Shown here: in pieces, positions 9,681 through 16,893 of the stretch
Layout: each line of letters starts with the position of its first letter
Numbering within the stretch: the stretch's first letter is position 1
Assembly (NCBI RefSeq): GCF_004327285.1
Contig: NZ_QJUI01000030.1
Span: 1 to 40,947 of the forward strand
DNA length: 40,947 nt
Direction of reading: 5' to 3'
Origin: Phytopseudomonas daroniae
GTDB taxonomy: Bacteria; Pseudomonadota; Gammaproteobacteria; Pseudomonadales; Pseudomonadaceae
Translations under genes and position numbers: made by a program
Notes under the pieces: generated by a model
The model's database searches: none
What the model saw: the letters and a program-made list of their open reading frames with translations, nothing else
What the model was told of the DNA's origin: nothing

Positions 9681-10886
9681 TCAGATCACAATATCGTACG
9701 TACGAATATTTTGGCGCAAAGCTGATAAAAAGGAGAAGGCATTCTCTACTTGCCCCCCCTGAAAACCAAGATAATAGTTATTGGGAGTCAAAACCGTACC
9801 GGATCCACGCTTATTATCGGGATGCAAGCAATATGGAATCGAAAGAAGGCCGCAATCAAACGCAGAAAGAATAGCTTCCGATATATTAGAATCAAGCACC
9901 AATGTTCCTGAAATTAATTTAGTGGCTTTATCCAATATCCGATTATGTTCATCATAATCAAAAGGCACTTCCGACAAGACGCCCCCTGTCCGGAGACAGT
10001 ACTCGGCGTACTCCAAAGCCGCGATGTTCTCCTCAATACGTGGAATCCGCCGCGATTCTACCGGAGTCTTGACGATAACCCGATGAACGCCAGCGGCGCG
10101 GACAACTGAAAGTGCATCTTGCGTGATACGACAGAACCCCCCGATTGTACGAGGAAAGAATCCCATAAATACATAGGCAACGAAATGGTAGCTACCTGGC
10201 GTGAAACGCTCCCCAACAAGCTTCTTCAATGCTGATAACGCGGCCAGATCCTGCATAGGAGAAATTCCTTGCGCATAGGAGAACGACAGAGTCGAAATTC
10301 CATGCTCACGCAGGAACAAGCCCTCGAGAACGTTGAGAGCCACCAAAACAGCGGGATCACACATTTGTCCCATCATGCAGCCTGCAAAGCTCTCAATGTG
10401 GCTGTGCTCTACACCTTGCGACAGTACCTCACAGGCGCTCCTCCAGTGAGAGAATGCATCACGCAAAGGAGTGCGGCTATACGGTAGACAATAGGAGACT
10501 GGCCCTCCTTCGGTGGCGGCCAAGCCCACTTCGGTCATTCTCCGGAAAATGTGAACAGGATCCGGAGAACCATGGCGGATCTGGACAGGAACATTGTAAA
10601 TATCACGAATACGACCCAGCATCTCCCGCGTCTCTGCAACAGGATGGTTGACGATGGGATAGCCATGGAGCATCGCGCCGTTGTCGATCGCCCGTTGCGC
10701 TGCGTCCAAGTCATTCACTCGGGTGAATGCATCCAGCGTGATGGTGCAAACAGTGTTGGCATGACTGCCGGCAGTGGCCTTCAATCCTGCCTGCATCCGG
10801 CTACGGGAACTGAAGCCCATACGTGGCTGGAGCACTGGGCCACTCAAGGCATAGCGGTCGAGTACATACGCGTTAAAATCATGCAT
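9681..10886 (-). CDS. Glutamate mutase (methylaspartate mutase) epsilon-like subunit
   Basis: A 401-aa protein resembling the large, substrate-binding TIM-barrel subunit of B12-dependent glutamate mutase (MutE/GlmE), which converts L-glutamate to threo-3-methyl-L-aspartate. Features seen: LQPRMGFSS near the N-terminus, NTVCTITLDAFTR, MLHGYPIVNH, the VQIRHGSPD block (a probable carboxylate-binding arginine), GGPVSYCLPYSR and the C-terminal LTPNNYYLGF. It resembles the biosynthetic-type homologues of antibiotic clusters (VinH/VinI-like) more than fermentative MutE, which is longer. The ATG at 10886 has GGAG 10 nt upstream; an alternative ATG at 10919 adds 11 residues. It is the last gene of a three-gene minus-strand operon, 58 nt after the B12-binding subunit. 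No mutL reactivase or methylaspartase is nearby. Composition is AT-richer than the core. Confidence 0.8.
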   Translation of the reverse strand: MHDFNAYVLDRYALSGPVLQPRMGFSSRSRMQAGLKATAGSHANTVCTITLDAFTRVNDLDAAQRAIDNGAMLHGYPIVNHPVAETREMLGRIRDIYNVPVQIRHGSPDPVHIFRRMTEVGLAATEGGPVSYCLPYSRTPLRDAFSHWRSACEVLSQGVEHSHIESFAGCMMGQMCDPAVLVALNVLEGLFLREHGISTLSFSYAQGISPMQDLAALSALKKLVGERFTPGSYHFVAYVFMGFFPRTIGGFCRITQDALSVVRAAGVHRVIVKTPVESRRIPRIEENIAALEYAEYCLRTGGVLSEVPFDYDEHNRILDKATKLISGTLVLDSNISEAILSAFDCGLLSIPYCLHPDNKRGSGTVLTPNNYYLGFQGGQVENAFSFLSALRQNIRTYDIVI

Positions 10887-10944
10887 TCTTAAAGAACTCC
10901 ACTGGCCTGAATGCCTCATACCTTATGATCAACTGCTCAGAGGA

Positions 10945-11400
10945 TCAGATCCTAATATTGGGAACTCCACTACGACCGCCTTCCACGGTCTCCATAACAA
11001 GCGCCTGAAAGTAGTCGAAACTATTCTTCACACTGTCATCAAAAACCCCATCAAAACCAGCTTCCTTGAGTGCTTCGCTATGCCGCGCAATGGTCAAGGG
11101 ATCATTTTCAGTACAGATTTTTCCACCAACACACAGCAGCCCATGAAACTTTGCGTCCCCGCGAACCCGGCGAGCAATTTCAATCCCTTCTATATAACCA
11201 TGACCGTTGACAGTACTCACAACGACCATTTCACAGGGGTTGGACTTCAGCCAGTTAACAACATCACCCACGGGGGTGTTAGGTCCCATATTCTCTATCT
11301 GATACCCCCACTCACCCAATAGAAAATCCATAAATACCAGGTTCCAGCTATGAGAATCCGATGGAACAGTAATTAAAAGAACAGACTTCCTGCGACTCAT
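10945..11400 (-). CDS. B12-binding small subunit of glutamate-mutase-like enzyme
   Basis: A 151-aa cobalamin-binding (MutS/GlmS, sigma-like) protein. It begins KSVLLITVPSDSHSWN: Asp15 and His17 match the D-x-H of the base-off B12 motif, His17 being the expected cobalt ligand, but the usual glycine of DxHxxG is Asn20. The later VVSTVNGHG and LCVGGKI segments fit the S-x-L and GG elements that hold the nucleotide tail. It would pair with the epsilon-like subunit encoded downstream to form the holoenzyme. The start at 11400 follows an AGGGTGAG site; 11 nt separate it from the end of the desaturase gene, so the three are co-transcribed. In the fermentative enzyme the corresponding motif is DCHAVG; a DSHTWN-type motif is what I recall for the biosynthetic homologues. 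Confidence 0.85.
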   Translation of the reverse strand: MSRRKSVLLITVPSDSHSWNLVFMDFLLGEWGYQIENMGPNTPVGDVVNWLKSNPCEMVVVSTVNGHGYIEGIEIARRVRGDAKFHGLLCVGGKICTENDPLTIARHSEALKEAGFDGVFDDSVKNSFDYFQALVMETVEGGRSGVPNIRI

Positions 11401-11411
11401 ATCTCACCCTA

Positions 11412-12536
11412 TTAGACCGAAGTAGCTTTTTCATAGTACGGACGGGCCCTCTGGAAATTCCTGAAATTTCTTGTAACAGAAGCTCCATACCCCCAGTAGC
11501 CCACATAATTGCTCGGAAATGGCTTAGATCCATCGAGCATGTCACGCTCGCGCGCCGTTATATAGTTCGGCCAATCCGTTGACCTCGGGCGCCGGTGATG
11601 AAAGTCATGGCATGGAGTATCGCCAACCATGATGAATATCCGCACGAAGAGGTGAACAGTAAGCATCTTCAGGAGCCATAACGAAATCCAGACAACCCGT
11701 TTGATTAGTCCCGCATCTTCCTTTATGTAAAGAGCTTCCCCGATAAAGACCCCGGTCGTACTCTCACAGATGAATTCGACACCCCGCTTCTCGAGTACTT
11801 CCACACTAGGCCAAGTATGCTCGGCAGCTAGCCGAAATGTAGAGCTGATGTGGTATCCCATAAAGACTGGAAGTACCCAGGCAATAATAAAGACATCAAA
11901 CTGCCCTAGAAATAGAGCGATCACTGATGCTATCGACCAGCAGCTCAGCGTCAACGCAGCTATTCTTTTGTTTGGTGCAGTTGCTGTAGACTTCACGCGC
12001 CCCCAGGAAGATCGGAGAATCGCCAACGGCGACAGCGCTGTCGTAACCAGTTTCGCCCACATAACGAAAACACTGTCAGACGGTTTTAATCCGACCGTCC
12101 CCTGCAAGTACGAAAGCGTATCATCCTTATCCGTTAACAACGACTTGGAACTGTGATGAAGCAAATGTTCTTTCTTATATACTTCGAACGGCTTCAACAT
12201 AAGGAAGCCCGAGATTAAATTCCCTACAAGTGCATTCAGCTTCTTATTGGTAAATACCATGTCGTGGGCGCAATTGTGGCATATCATGACTTGAAACTGC
12301 TTTATCCCCCCTGAAGCGAGAATAAACCCCAAAGCCCACATCACCGCATTGGCTTTTATGTAACCCGACGCCAACAGCATCACGCCCAATGAAATAAAAC
12401 CGACTGAAACAGCAACGTGGAACATCGGAGTCAATTTGCGCACATTCCCCAGGTCTTCCGCCAATGGCTTGGCCGTGAGCCAGCTTAAGAACGGCTGAAA
12501 ATATTTAGGAAGCACTCGCATTGTTTCTCTCGGCAT
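11412..12536 (-). CDS. Membrane fatty-acid-desaturase-like di-iron enzyme
   Basis: A 374-aa integral membrane protein of the fatty acid desaturase/hydroxylase superfamily. The three histidine boxes are present: HNCAHD (H87, H91), HLLHH (H124, H127, H128) and HDFHH (H310, H313, H314), with an extra RLAAEH histidine at about 240; these bind the di-iron centre. Hydrophobic helices lie at about 38-60, 63-85, 105-115, 195-235 and 280-305. It is the first gene of the operon with the mutase subunits, 11 nt before the B12 subunit. The family includes enzymes acting on non-lipid substrates; RtxC, which desaturates the amino acid dihydrorhizobitoxine, is the relevant precedent. The context suggests an amino-acid substrate here, but sequence alone does not exclude an acyl lipid. 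Start at 12536 follows a G-rich site. Confidence 0.85.
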   Translation of the reverse strand: MPRETMRVLPKYFQPFLSWLTAKPLAEDLGNVRKLTPMFHVAVSVGFISLGVMLLASGYIKANAVMWALGFILASGGIKQFQVMICHNCAHDMVFTNKKLNALVGNLISGFLMLKPFEVYKKEHLLHHSSKSLLTDKDDTLSYLQGTVGLKPSDSVFVMWAKLVTTALSPLAILRSSWGRVKSTATAPNKRIAALTLSCWSIASVIALFLGQFDVFIIAWVLPVFMGYHISSTFRLAAEHTWPSVEVLEKRGVEFICESTTGVFIGEALYIKEDAGLIKRVVWISLWLLKMLTVHLFVRIFIMVGDTPCHDFHHRRPRSTDWPNYITARERDMLDGSKPFPSNYVGYWGYGASVTRNFRNFQRARPYYEKATSV

Positions 12537-12877
12537 ATCCCACCCCCAATTAAATTCCTTTCATGGGAAAACGATACGCCGCAATTGATACTGGTTTATA
12601 TTGATTTTTATGGGGATCGATTTTTCATTTTTGGAATGCCATGCTCCTCATGAATGTGTATAAATATCTTGATTGACACAGACGTTTGGCAATCTGGGAA
12701 AATGATACCGTAACGACCAACAGCAACGAGCAACGCTATTGCTGGTAACATGAAACTCACACCCCCCAGCTGCACTCGGCCTGCCCGGCCGGGCATCGGT
12801 CTGCGGTACGCGCCCAGGCAAGGACATTGCTACCACCAAAATGCATACGCCAAGCTAAGAGATGAGGACAGAAGCAA
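12537..12877. promoter_or_regulatory. Divergent regulatory region between desaturase operon and lysR-type gene
   Basis: 341 bp of AT-rich DNA with no ORF I can support. It must contain the promoter of the minus-strand mutase operon and of the plus-strand regulator. A LysR-type T-N11-A element with dyad ends (ATC ... GAT) lies at about 12692-12706 within AATCTGGGAAAATGATACC, and a TTGAT direct repeat near 12582-12604 could be part of the operon promoter. Both are weak pattern matches. Confidence 0.35.
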
Positions 12878-13759
12878 GTGAACTGGGATGATCTAAGGAT
12901 ATTCATTTCCGTTGCAAAGACCAGTAATGTCACTGACGCAGGACATTCTCTAAAGGTTTCCGCTTCCACAGTGGCGCGTAAGATTGCTGCACTGGAAGAG
13001 TCATTAGGAATAAGCTTATTTCTGAAAAAAACCAACGGTTACTTTCTCACTGAGGCAGGAAAGAATCTTTTGCCATTGGCACTTGAAACCGAAGAACGAT
13101 TTAAACTTATTGAACGACAGATATCGCACCCAAACGAGGGTGCCGCAGGCCGCGTCCGGATCGACTGCCCGGAGATCATGGGAACCCACTTCATAATCCC
13201 CACGCTATCAAAGGTACGCGAACAGTACCCCGACATCAGCTTCGATGTAATTAATTCCGCTATATCGTCAAAACTGACGCAAAGTCACAGCGATATCATC
13301 ATCCGTCTGCGCAGACCGGAAAATGGCAATTTCACGATGCGCCGCCTTGGACAACTCACTCAGTGCCTTTTCTGTTCAGAACGATATGCAATCAAGTACG
13401 GCATACCAACTGAACCATCCGAGTTGATCCACCATCACCTCATCGGCTGGACAGAAGAGATGGCGCACATGCCGCTTGCACAGTGGCTAAACGAGATTAG
13501 TCGCGGTCAAAAAATCTGGATGAGACTTCACAATCTAAACGCGCAGATCAAAGCCGTTGAAGCCGATCTTGGCATAGCGGTACTTCCAGCTTACATTGGG
13601 CAAAAAATGGGGCTACGCCATCTTTTTCCCGATATACCTTCGCACCGTTCCGATATTTGGCTTCTGCGAAACCAAGCAAGTCAGGATCTCAGGCGTGTCA
13701 CAGTTGTGGTAGATTATCTGATCCAGTTATTTGAGACTTCGCGCACCGACATACAATGA
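12878..13759 (+). CDS. LysR-family transcriptional regulator
   Basis: A 293-aa LysR-type regulator. The N-terminal winged helix reads DDLRIFISVAKTSNVTDAGHSLKVSASTVARKIAALEESLGISLF, with the S-x-S-T-V-A-R-K recognition helix; residues about 90-290 form the periplasmic-binding-protein-like effector domain (AGRVRIDCPEIMG, DIIIRLRRP). It starts at GTG 12878 behind GAGGA. It is divergent from the desaturase-mutase operon and convergent, 19 nt apart, with the oxidoreductase gene, so it is the obvious regulator of the locus. By family habit it would bind the 12537-12877 region and respond to a pathway metabolite; the effector is unknown. Confidence 0.93.
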   Translation: MNWDDLRIFISVAKTSNVTDAGHSLKVSASTVARKIAALEESLGISLFLKKTNGYFLTEAGKNLLPLALETEERFKLIERQISHPNEGAAGRVRIDCPEIMGTHFIIPTLSKVREQYPDISFDVINSAISSKLTQSHSDIIIRLRRPENGNFTMRRLGQLTQCLFCSERYAIKYGIPTEPSELIHHHLIGWTEEMAHMPLAQWLNEISRGQKIWMRLHNLNAQIKAVEADLGIAVLPAYIGQKMGLRHLFPDIPSHRSDIWLLRNQASQDLRRVTVVVDYLIQLFETSRTDIQ

Positions 13760-13778
13760 CAGGTTCCTCTCCAGAGTA

Positions 13779-14774
13779 TTACTGGGATCCTGGAATCAGG
13801 ATAAGAGAACCCCGAACTTTCCTTGCTTGAAGAAGGTGATGTGCCTGAGCAGCTTCCACGAGAGGCATTCTCGTTACCTGCAGAGGAGGAATTTCACCGC
13901 TGGCAAGGGCGGTCATCACCCGAATCGAAGCATTTGTGAGCTCGGCCTTCGTACCGATGTAGTGCTTTAAGGTTGGTCGAGTCACATGCAATGAGCCCAG
14001 TTGCCCGAGCCGTGACAGATTGAATCCTGTCACATCCCCTGATGAATTTCCAAATAATACCAGCCGACCTTGCTGTCGCAGGCAAGCAAGTGATAACTCG
14101 ATTGTTGCATTTTCGATAGAGTCGAAAACCACATCAACGCCTTTCCCTTGCGTCAATTCTCTAATCGCCAGAACGGTGGAAGGATCTGCAGCATCAAAAG
14201 CCGCGACGCAACCCGCGTCCAAGGCTTGAGCTCTTTTGGCAGGCGTCGAAGCAAGGCCAATGACACGGGCGCCCCTGGCGGCGAGCCAACCGGTAGCGAT
14301 ACTCCCTACTCCCCCTGCTGCTGCGTGCCAAACAATCCAATCACCAGGCCCCAGCGGGACGCAGCGAAAGGTAAGATATTCAGCAGCAATTCCCTTAAAC
14401 ATTGCAGCAGCCGCTAGATCTGTCGATAAGTCATCGGCCAGTTTGATCGCACGAGCAGCCGGAAGAATTGCATGAGAAGCGTAGCTCCCAGTAGAAGAAT
14501 CCACAAAGGCAACCCGATCGCCTACAGAAAACTCGGTTACAGCTCGCCCACATGACACTATGTAACCTGCGCCCTCGAAGCCGATGCTTTTGGGGAATGT
14601 CAGACTATCGTTCAACGCGCCAGAGCGCCGGTAGAGATCGATGAAGTTTACTCCTGCAGCTTCAATCGCAACGGCGATCTCTTCCGAGCCAGGCGGCTGC
14701 AAATTATAGGTACTGAGCTTTAGCACCTCAGGCCCGCCAGGAGCTGTGCACATAACTCCATATGCTTTGATCAT
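13779..14774 (-). CDS. Zinc-independent quinone oxidoreductase / MDR-family dehydrogenase
   Basis: A 331-aa medium-chain dehydrogenase/reductase of the quinone oxidoreductase (QOR) type. It shows the GroES-like start (YGVMCTAPGGPEVLKL), the IDLYRRSGAL block typical of NADPH:quinone reductases, and a Rossmann domain with HAAAGGVGSIATGWLAARGARVIGLA. The zinc-binding Cys/His pattern of alcohol dehydrogenases is missing, so it is likely an NADPH-dependent reductase of quinones or enones. The ATG at 14774 is chosen for the AAGGAGGG ribosome site directly upstream; the longer frame to 14828 overlaps the exporter gene. It follows the LysE gene by 10 nt and is surely co-transcribed with it. A role reducing or protecting against an unsaturated product of the locus is possible but not shown. 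Confidence 0.88.
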   Translation of the reverse strand: MIKAYGVMCTAPGGPEVLKLSTYNLQPPGSEEIAVAIEAAGVNFIDLYRRSGALNDSLTFPKSIGFEGAGYIVSCGRAVTEFSVGDRVAFVDSSTGSYASHAILPAARAIKLADDLSTDLAAAAMFKGIAAEYLTFRCVPLGPGDWIVWHAAAGGVGSIATGWLAARGARVIGLASTPAKRAQALDAGCVAAFDAADPSTVLAIRELTQGKGVDVVFDSIENATIELSLACLRQQGRLVLFGNSSGDVTGFNLSRLGQLGSLHVTRPTLKHYIGTKAELTNASIRVMTALASGEIPPLQVTRMPLVEAAQAHHLLQARKVRGSLILIPGSQ

Positions 14775-14784
14775 GCCCCCTCCT

Positions 14785-15399
14785 TTACAAAGAGTCAGTT
14801 CTGATAAATATCCAGACTGCCACTGCAATAAGCATTAGCCCAAATACAGCGTTTTGCGCCCTCAGCAGCTCTGGACGCGCACTCAACAATTTCTGAATAG
14901 TCGCCCCCAATGAAACCCAGATAAGGTGCGCAATAAAATTCAATGAAATCAATGCAAAGCTGAGCGCAAGAACTACGCTGCTACTTGTCTTTCCAGTTGG
15001 AATGAATGTCGAAAACATAACAAGCAGCATCACCAACCCCTGCACATTCCCAAGCTGTACCATGACCCCATCCCGGAACTGCAAATCCAGATTTTCGTTA
15101 TTCGTGGATATCATTGGGCGCAATAGCAACCGCATACCCAGCCACATGATGTAAATACTGCCAGCAACCCGAAGTCCCCACACAAGTGCGGGCTCACTCA
15201 TTAATGTGTGATACAAGCCCAGGCCAACCAGCATCGAAATAACAAAATAGGCAATGTCCAGGCCTGCAATGAATAGTACCGAGCGCCGGACACCACTCTG
15301 CGCACCCGAGGTCGCCACCATCAGGTTGCCTGGACCTGCACTCATGGCTAATGGAATCATAGTGGTCAACCATAACGGCCAATTGATTTCTAGAAGCAC
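14785..15399 (-). CDS. LysE/RhtB-family amino acid exporter
   Basis: A 204-aa membrane protein with about six hydrophobic segments and the family signature near the N-terminus (MIPLAMSAGPGNLMVATSGAQSGVRRS), where LysE/RhtB proteins have PGP. LysE members export amino acids and derivatives by proton exchange at the inner membrane. It is the first gene of a two-gene operon with the oxidoreductase (10 nt gap) and lies beside the mutase-desaturase operon. LysE-type exporters accompany clusters for toxic non-protein amino acids (AmbA in the L-2-amino-4-methoxy-trans-3-butenoic acid cluster of P. aeruginosa), which is why I read it as exporter of the locus product. Export of a common amino acid is the alternative. 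Confidence 0.87.
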   Translation of the reverse strand: MLLEINWPLWLTTMIPLAMSAGPGNLMVATSGAQSGVRRSVLFIAGLDIAYFVISMLVGLGLYHTLMSEPALVWGLRVAGSIYIMWLGMRLLLRPMISTNNENLDLQFRDGVMVQLGNVQGLVMLLVMFSTFIPTGKTSSSVVLALSFALISLNFIAHLIWVSLGATIQKLLSARPELLRAQNAVFGLMLIAVAVWIFIRTDSL

Positions 15400-15987
15400 T
15401 TTCGCTCGCCTTTTGTTATTGGCACAGGGAATCTAGGCCTATTGTAATTCTTGCGCCACATCAAAGTTATCTCCAATTTTGGAAAACGCCCCCCCATAAC
15501 TGGAGATCCGAGCATGTGAGCAATCAAGAGAACGGCAATGGTCACGGTTCCGTCAGGCACCAATTAAATGGGTTACAAGATATCGCCTTGTTTGCATACG
15601 ATGTTGGTCATCCCTACCTATGCGTATATCGACTCCTCAACAGGCAATGAAAAGTAATGCCGTCAGTACGCTTTCATTCGTATATCTGGCCTGTTTTTGG
15701 CACATCTAGAAACGTTGGCGAGACAGCCAGTGCAATACCGATGGCGATCCCGCAAAAACAGGCGAAAAGAGCTTGGACTCCCACACGAGCCTGTTTTTAA
15801 CGCAACGATGACAACGCAGATAATTTTTAGAGGTGCCTTGGTGGGCTTATCCGCTGGCCATTCTGTCGTCCGTATAGCAGGGCCAAGCACTCACTGGATC
15901 ATGATTGTTATTGGCCTTGCGCCACTCAGCAATGAGCAAAGACAGTTGCTACGTGCTTGGCATCGCGACAGGATTCAGCGAAGAACA
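15400..15987. other. Gene-free right part of the island
   Basis: About 590 bp, AT-rich, with no ORF I can support. It holds the exporter promoter just upstream of 15399 and a degenerate MITE-like element at about 15699-15838. The frame open from 15697 into the zinc-ribbon gene runs through that element and looks accidental. Confidence 0.5.
15699..15838. mobile_element. Degenerate MITE-like repeat related to the ccoQ insertion
   Basis: About 140 bp with ends GGCACATCTAGAAACG and TTTTTAGAGGTGCC, approximately inverted. The interior shares with the 19903-20040 element the blocks CAGGCGAAAA and GCCTG-TTTT-AACG followed by CAACGCAG. It has no coding capacity, so it would need a transposase in trans. 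Confidence 0.65.
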
Positions 15988-16372
15988 ACAAGGTGCTGTG
16001 CAATGACTCCGGATGACTACAACCGCTCACGCAAACACGTCGACTTTCTCGAGTCCCTGCTCGCGGTACTAGTCATCGCACTATTCGTGCTGGCCATGTT
16101 CCGGCCCGATGGCGAGTTGTTGATTGCGTTGGCAGTGGTCCTTGCTGGCGTGCTGCTGAACCTCTATCGCCAGCATCGAACGTTGTCGCGTTACGCCTGC
16201 CCTGGCTGTGGTGAGTCGCCCCATAGCAAGGCCGATGGCGTTGCGGGTGATCGGCATGATCCGGCGACGCCGAATTGTCTGCATTGTGGCCAGCGGTTGT
16301 CGGAGTGATCAGGCGATGGATGCACCGTTCTGTAGGAACGGCGGGGGCGCCTAGCCTTGCCGGCGATAGCGG
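15988..16372. repeat. Long direct repeat, copy B (right flank of island)
   Basis: Nearly identical to 9183-9567, in the same orientation, and includes the complete zinc-ribbon gene. After it the REP pair continues intact to about 16434, whereas in copy A the sequence diverges within the first REP unit. Copy B may therefore be the original and copy A the derived end, or the reverse. Confidence 0.85.
16003..16308 (+). CDS. Small membrane protein with C-terminal zinc ribbon (copy B)
   Basis: A 101-aa paralogue of the protein at 9198-9503, same length, two membrane helices and the cysteine pairs C66/C69 and C92/C95. It lies inside the right-hand direct repeat. The four cysteines and both helices are unchanged between the copies, and substitutions are few, so neither copy looks like a decayed relic. 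No function is known to me; zinc-ribbon membrane proteins of this size often serve as minor regulators or complex partners, but nothing here proves that. Confidence 0.68.
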   Translation: MTPDDYNRSRKHVDFLESLLAVLVIALFVLAMFRPDGELLIALAVVLAGVLLNLYRQHRTLSRYACPGCGESPHSKADGVAGDRHDPATPNCLHCGQRLSE

Positions 16373-16434
16373 TGGCGAGGCCCACGCAGGAGTAGCGGGC
16401 AAAATCGTATCGCCGGCAAGCCGGCTCCTACAGG
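16331..16434. repeat. Paired REP unit (BIME-like)
   Basis: TGTAGGA...GCCTTGCCGGCGATA on the left and TATCGCCGGCAAGCCGGCTCCTACA on the right (in two blocks) form an inverted REP pair of the kind common in Pseudomonas intergenic DNA. The right unit abuts the stop codon of the 16435-16815 gene. Confidence 0.75.
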
Positions 16435-16815
16435 TTAGCGGTGCAGTGTGTAGGAGCGCGGCCCGGCGCAGGGGCTTTTGTCCCATTCGGCACTGAACAG
16501 GCTTAGCGATACGCCCTTGCCAGGAATGGCGACAAAACCGAGAGGTGCACTACGTTCGCCATCGCGGGCGATGTAGGTGAAGGTGCCGCAGGTACCGTGA
16601 TGATTACTGAGGATCAGCGATTCAGGGTCGGCGCCCGCGCCTCGCACATAGTCTTTCATCATCTCTACCGAGATCGGGTTCGGCGGCGCGCCGGTAAGGT
16701 GCCAACGGCTACCACCGAACAGCAGAATGCAACCCAGTATGGCCAGGCCCCAAACCGCCAGCCGTTTGAAACGCTTTGCGGTTTTCTGCATTTCCAGCAC
16801 ATCGCGATAATCCAT
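16435..16815 (-). CDS. Hypothetical single-pass membrane protein
   Basis: A 126-aa protein I do not recognise. After a basic start (MDYRDVLEMQKTAKRFKRL) comes one hydrophobic helix at about residues 20-38 (AVWGLAILGCILLFGG), then a soluble domain of about 85 residues with HGTCGTFTYIARDGE and two further cysteines near the C-terminus, consistent with a periplasmic domain. The ATG at 16815 is preceded by GGAAAGGG. The last few residues (YTLHR) are encoded at the edge of the REP unit, so the natural C-terminus may have been altered. It sits upstream-to-downstream with the hydrolase gene on the same strand, 78 nt apart. Confidence 0.65.
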   Translation of the reverse strand: MDYRDVLEMQKTAKRFKRLAVWGLAILGCILLFGGSRWHLTGAPPNPISVEMMKDYVRGAGADPESLILSNHHGTCGTFTYIARDGERSAPLGFVAIPGKGVSLSLFSAEWDKSPCAGPRSYTLHR

Positions 16816-16893
16816 CCCTTTCCCGCCCGGCTCTCCGGATCGACAACGATCCTACCCACTCGACATTAACCGGGCTGCCAAGCAGGCCACGAT

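Noticed and set aside
9515..9874. A 119-codon plus-strand frame
   Set aside because: It overlaps the 3' end of the mutase gene on the other strand and starts in a REP unit; the product looks random.
12580..12800. Small minus-strand frames in the divergent regulatory region
   Set aside because: They are about 60 codons, overlap each other in different frames, and have no similarity or ribosome site that I can see.
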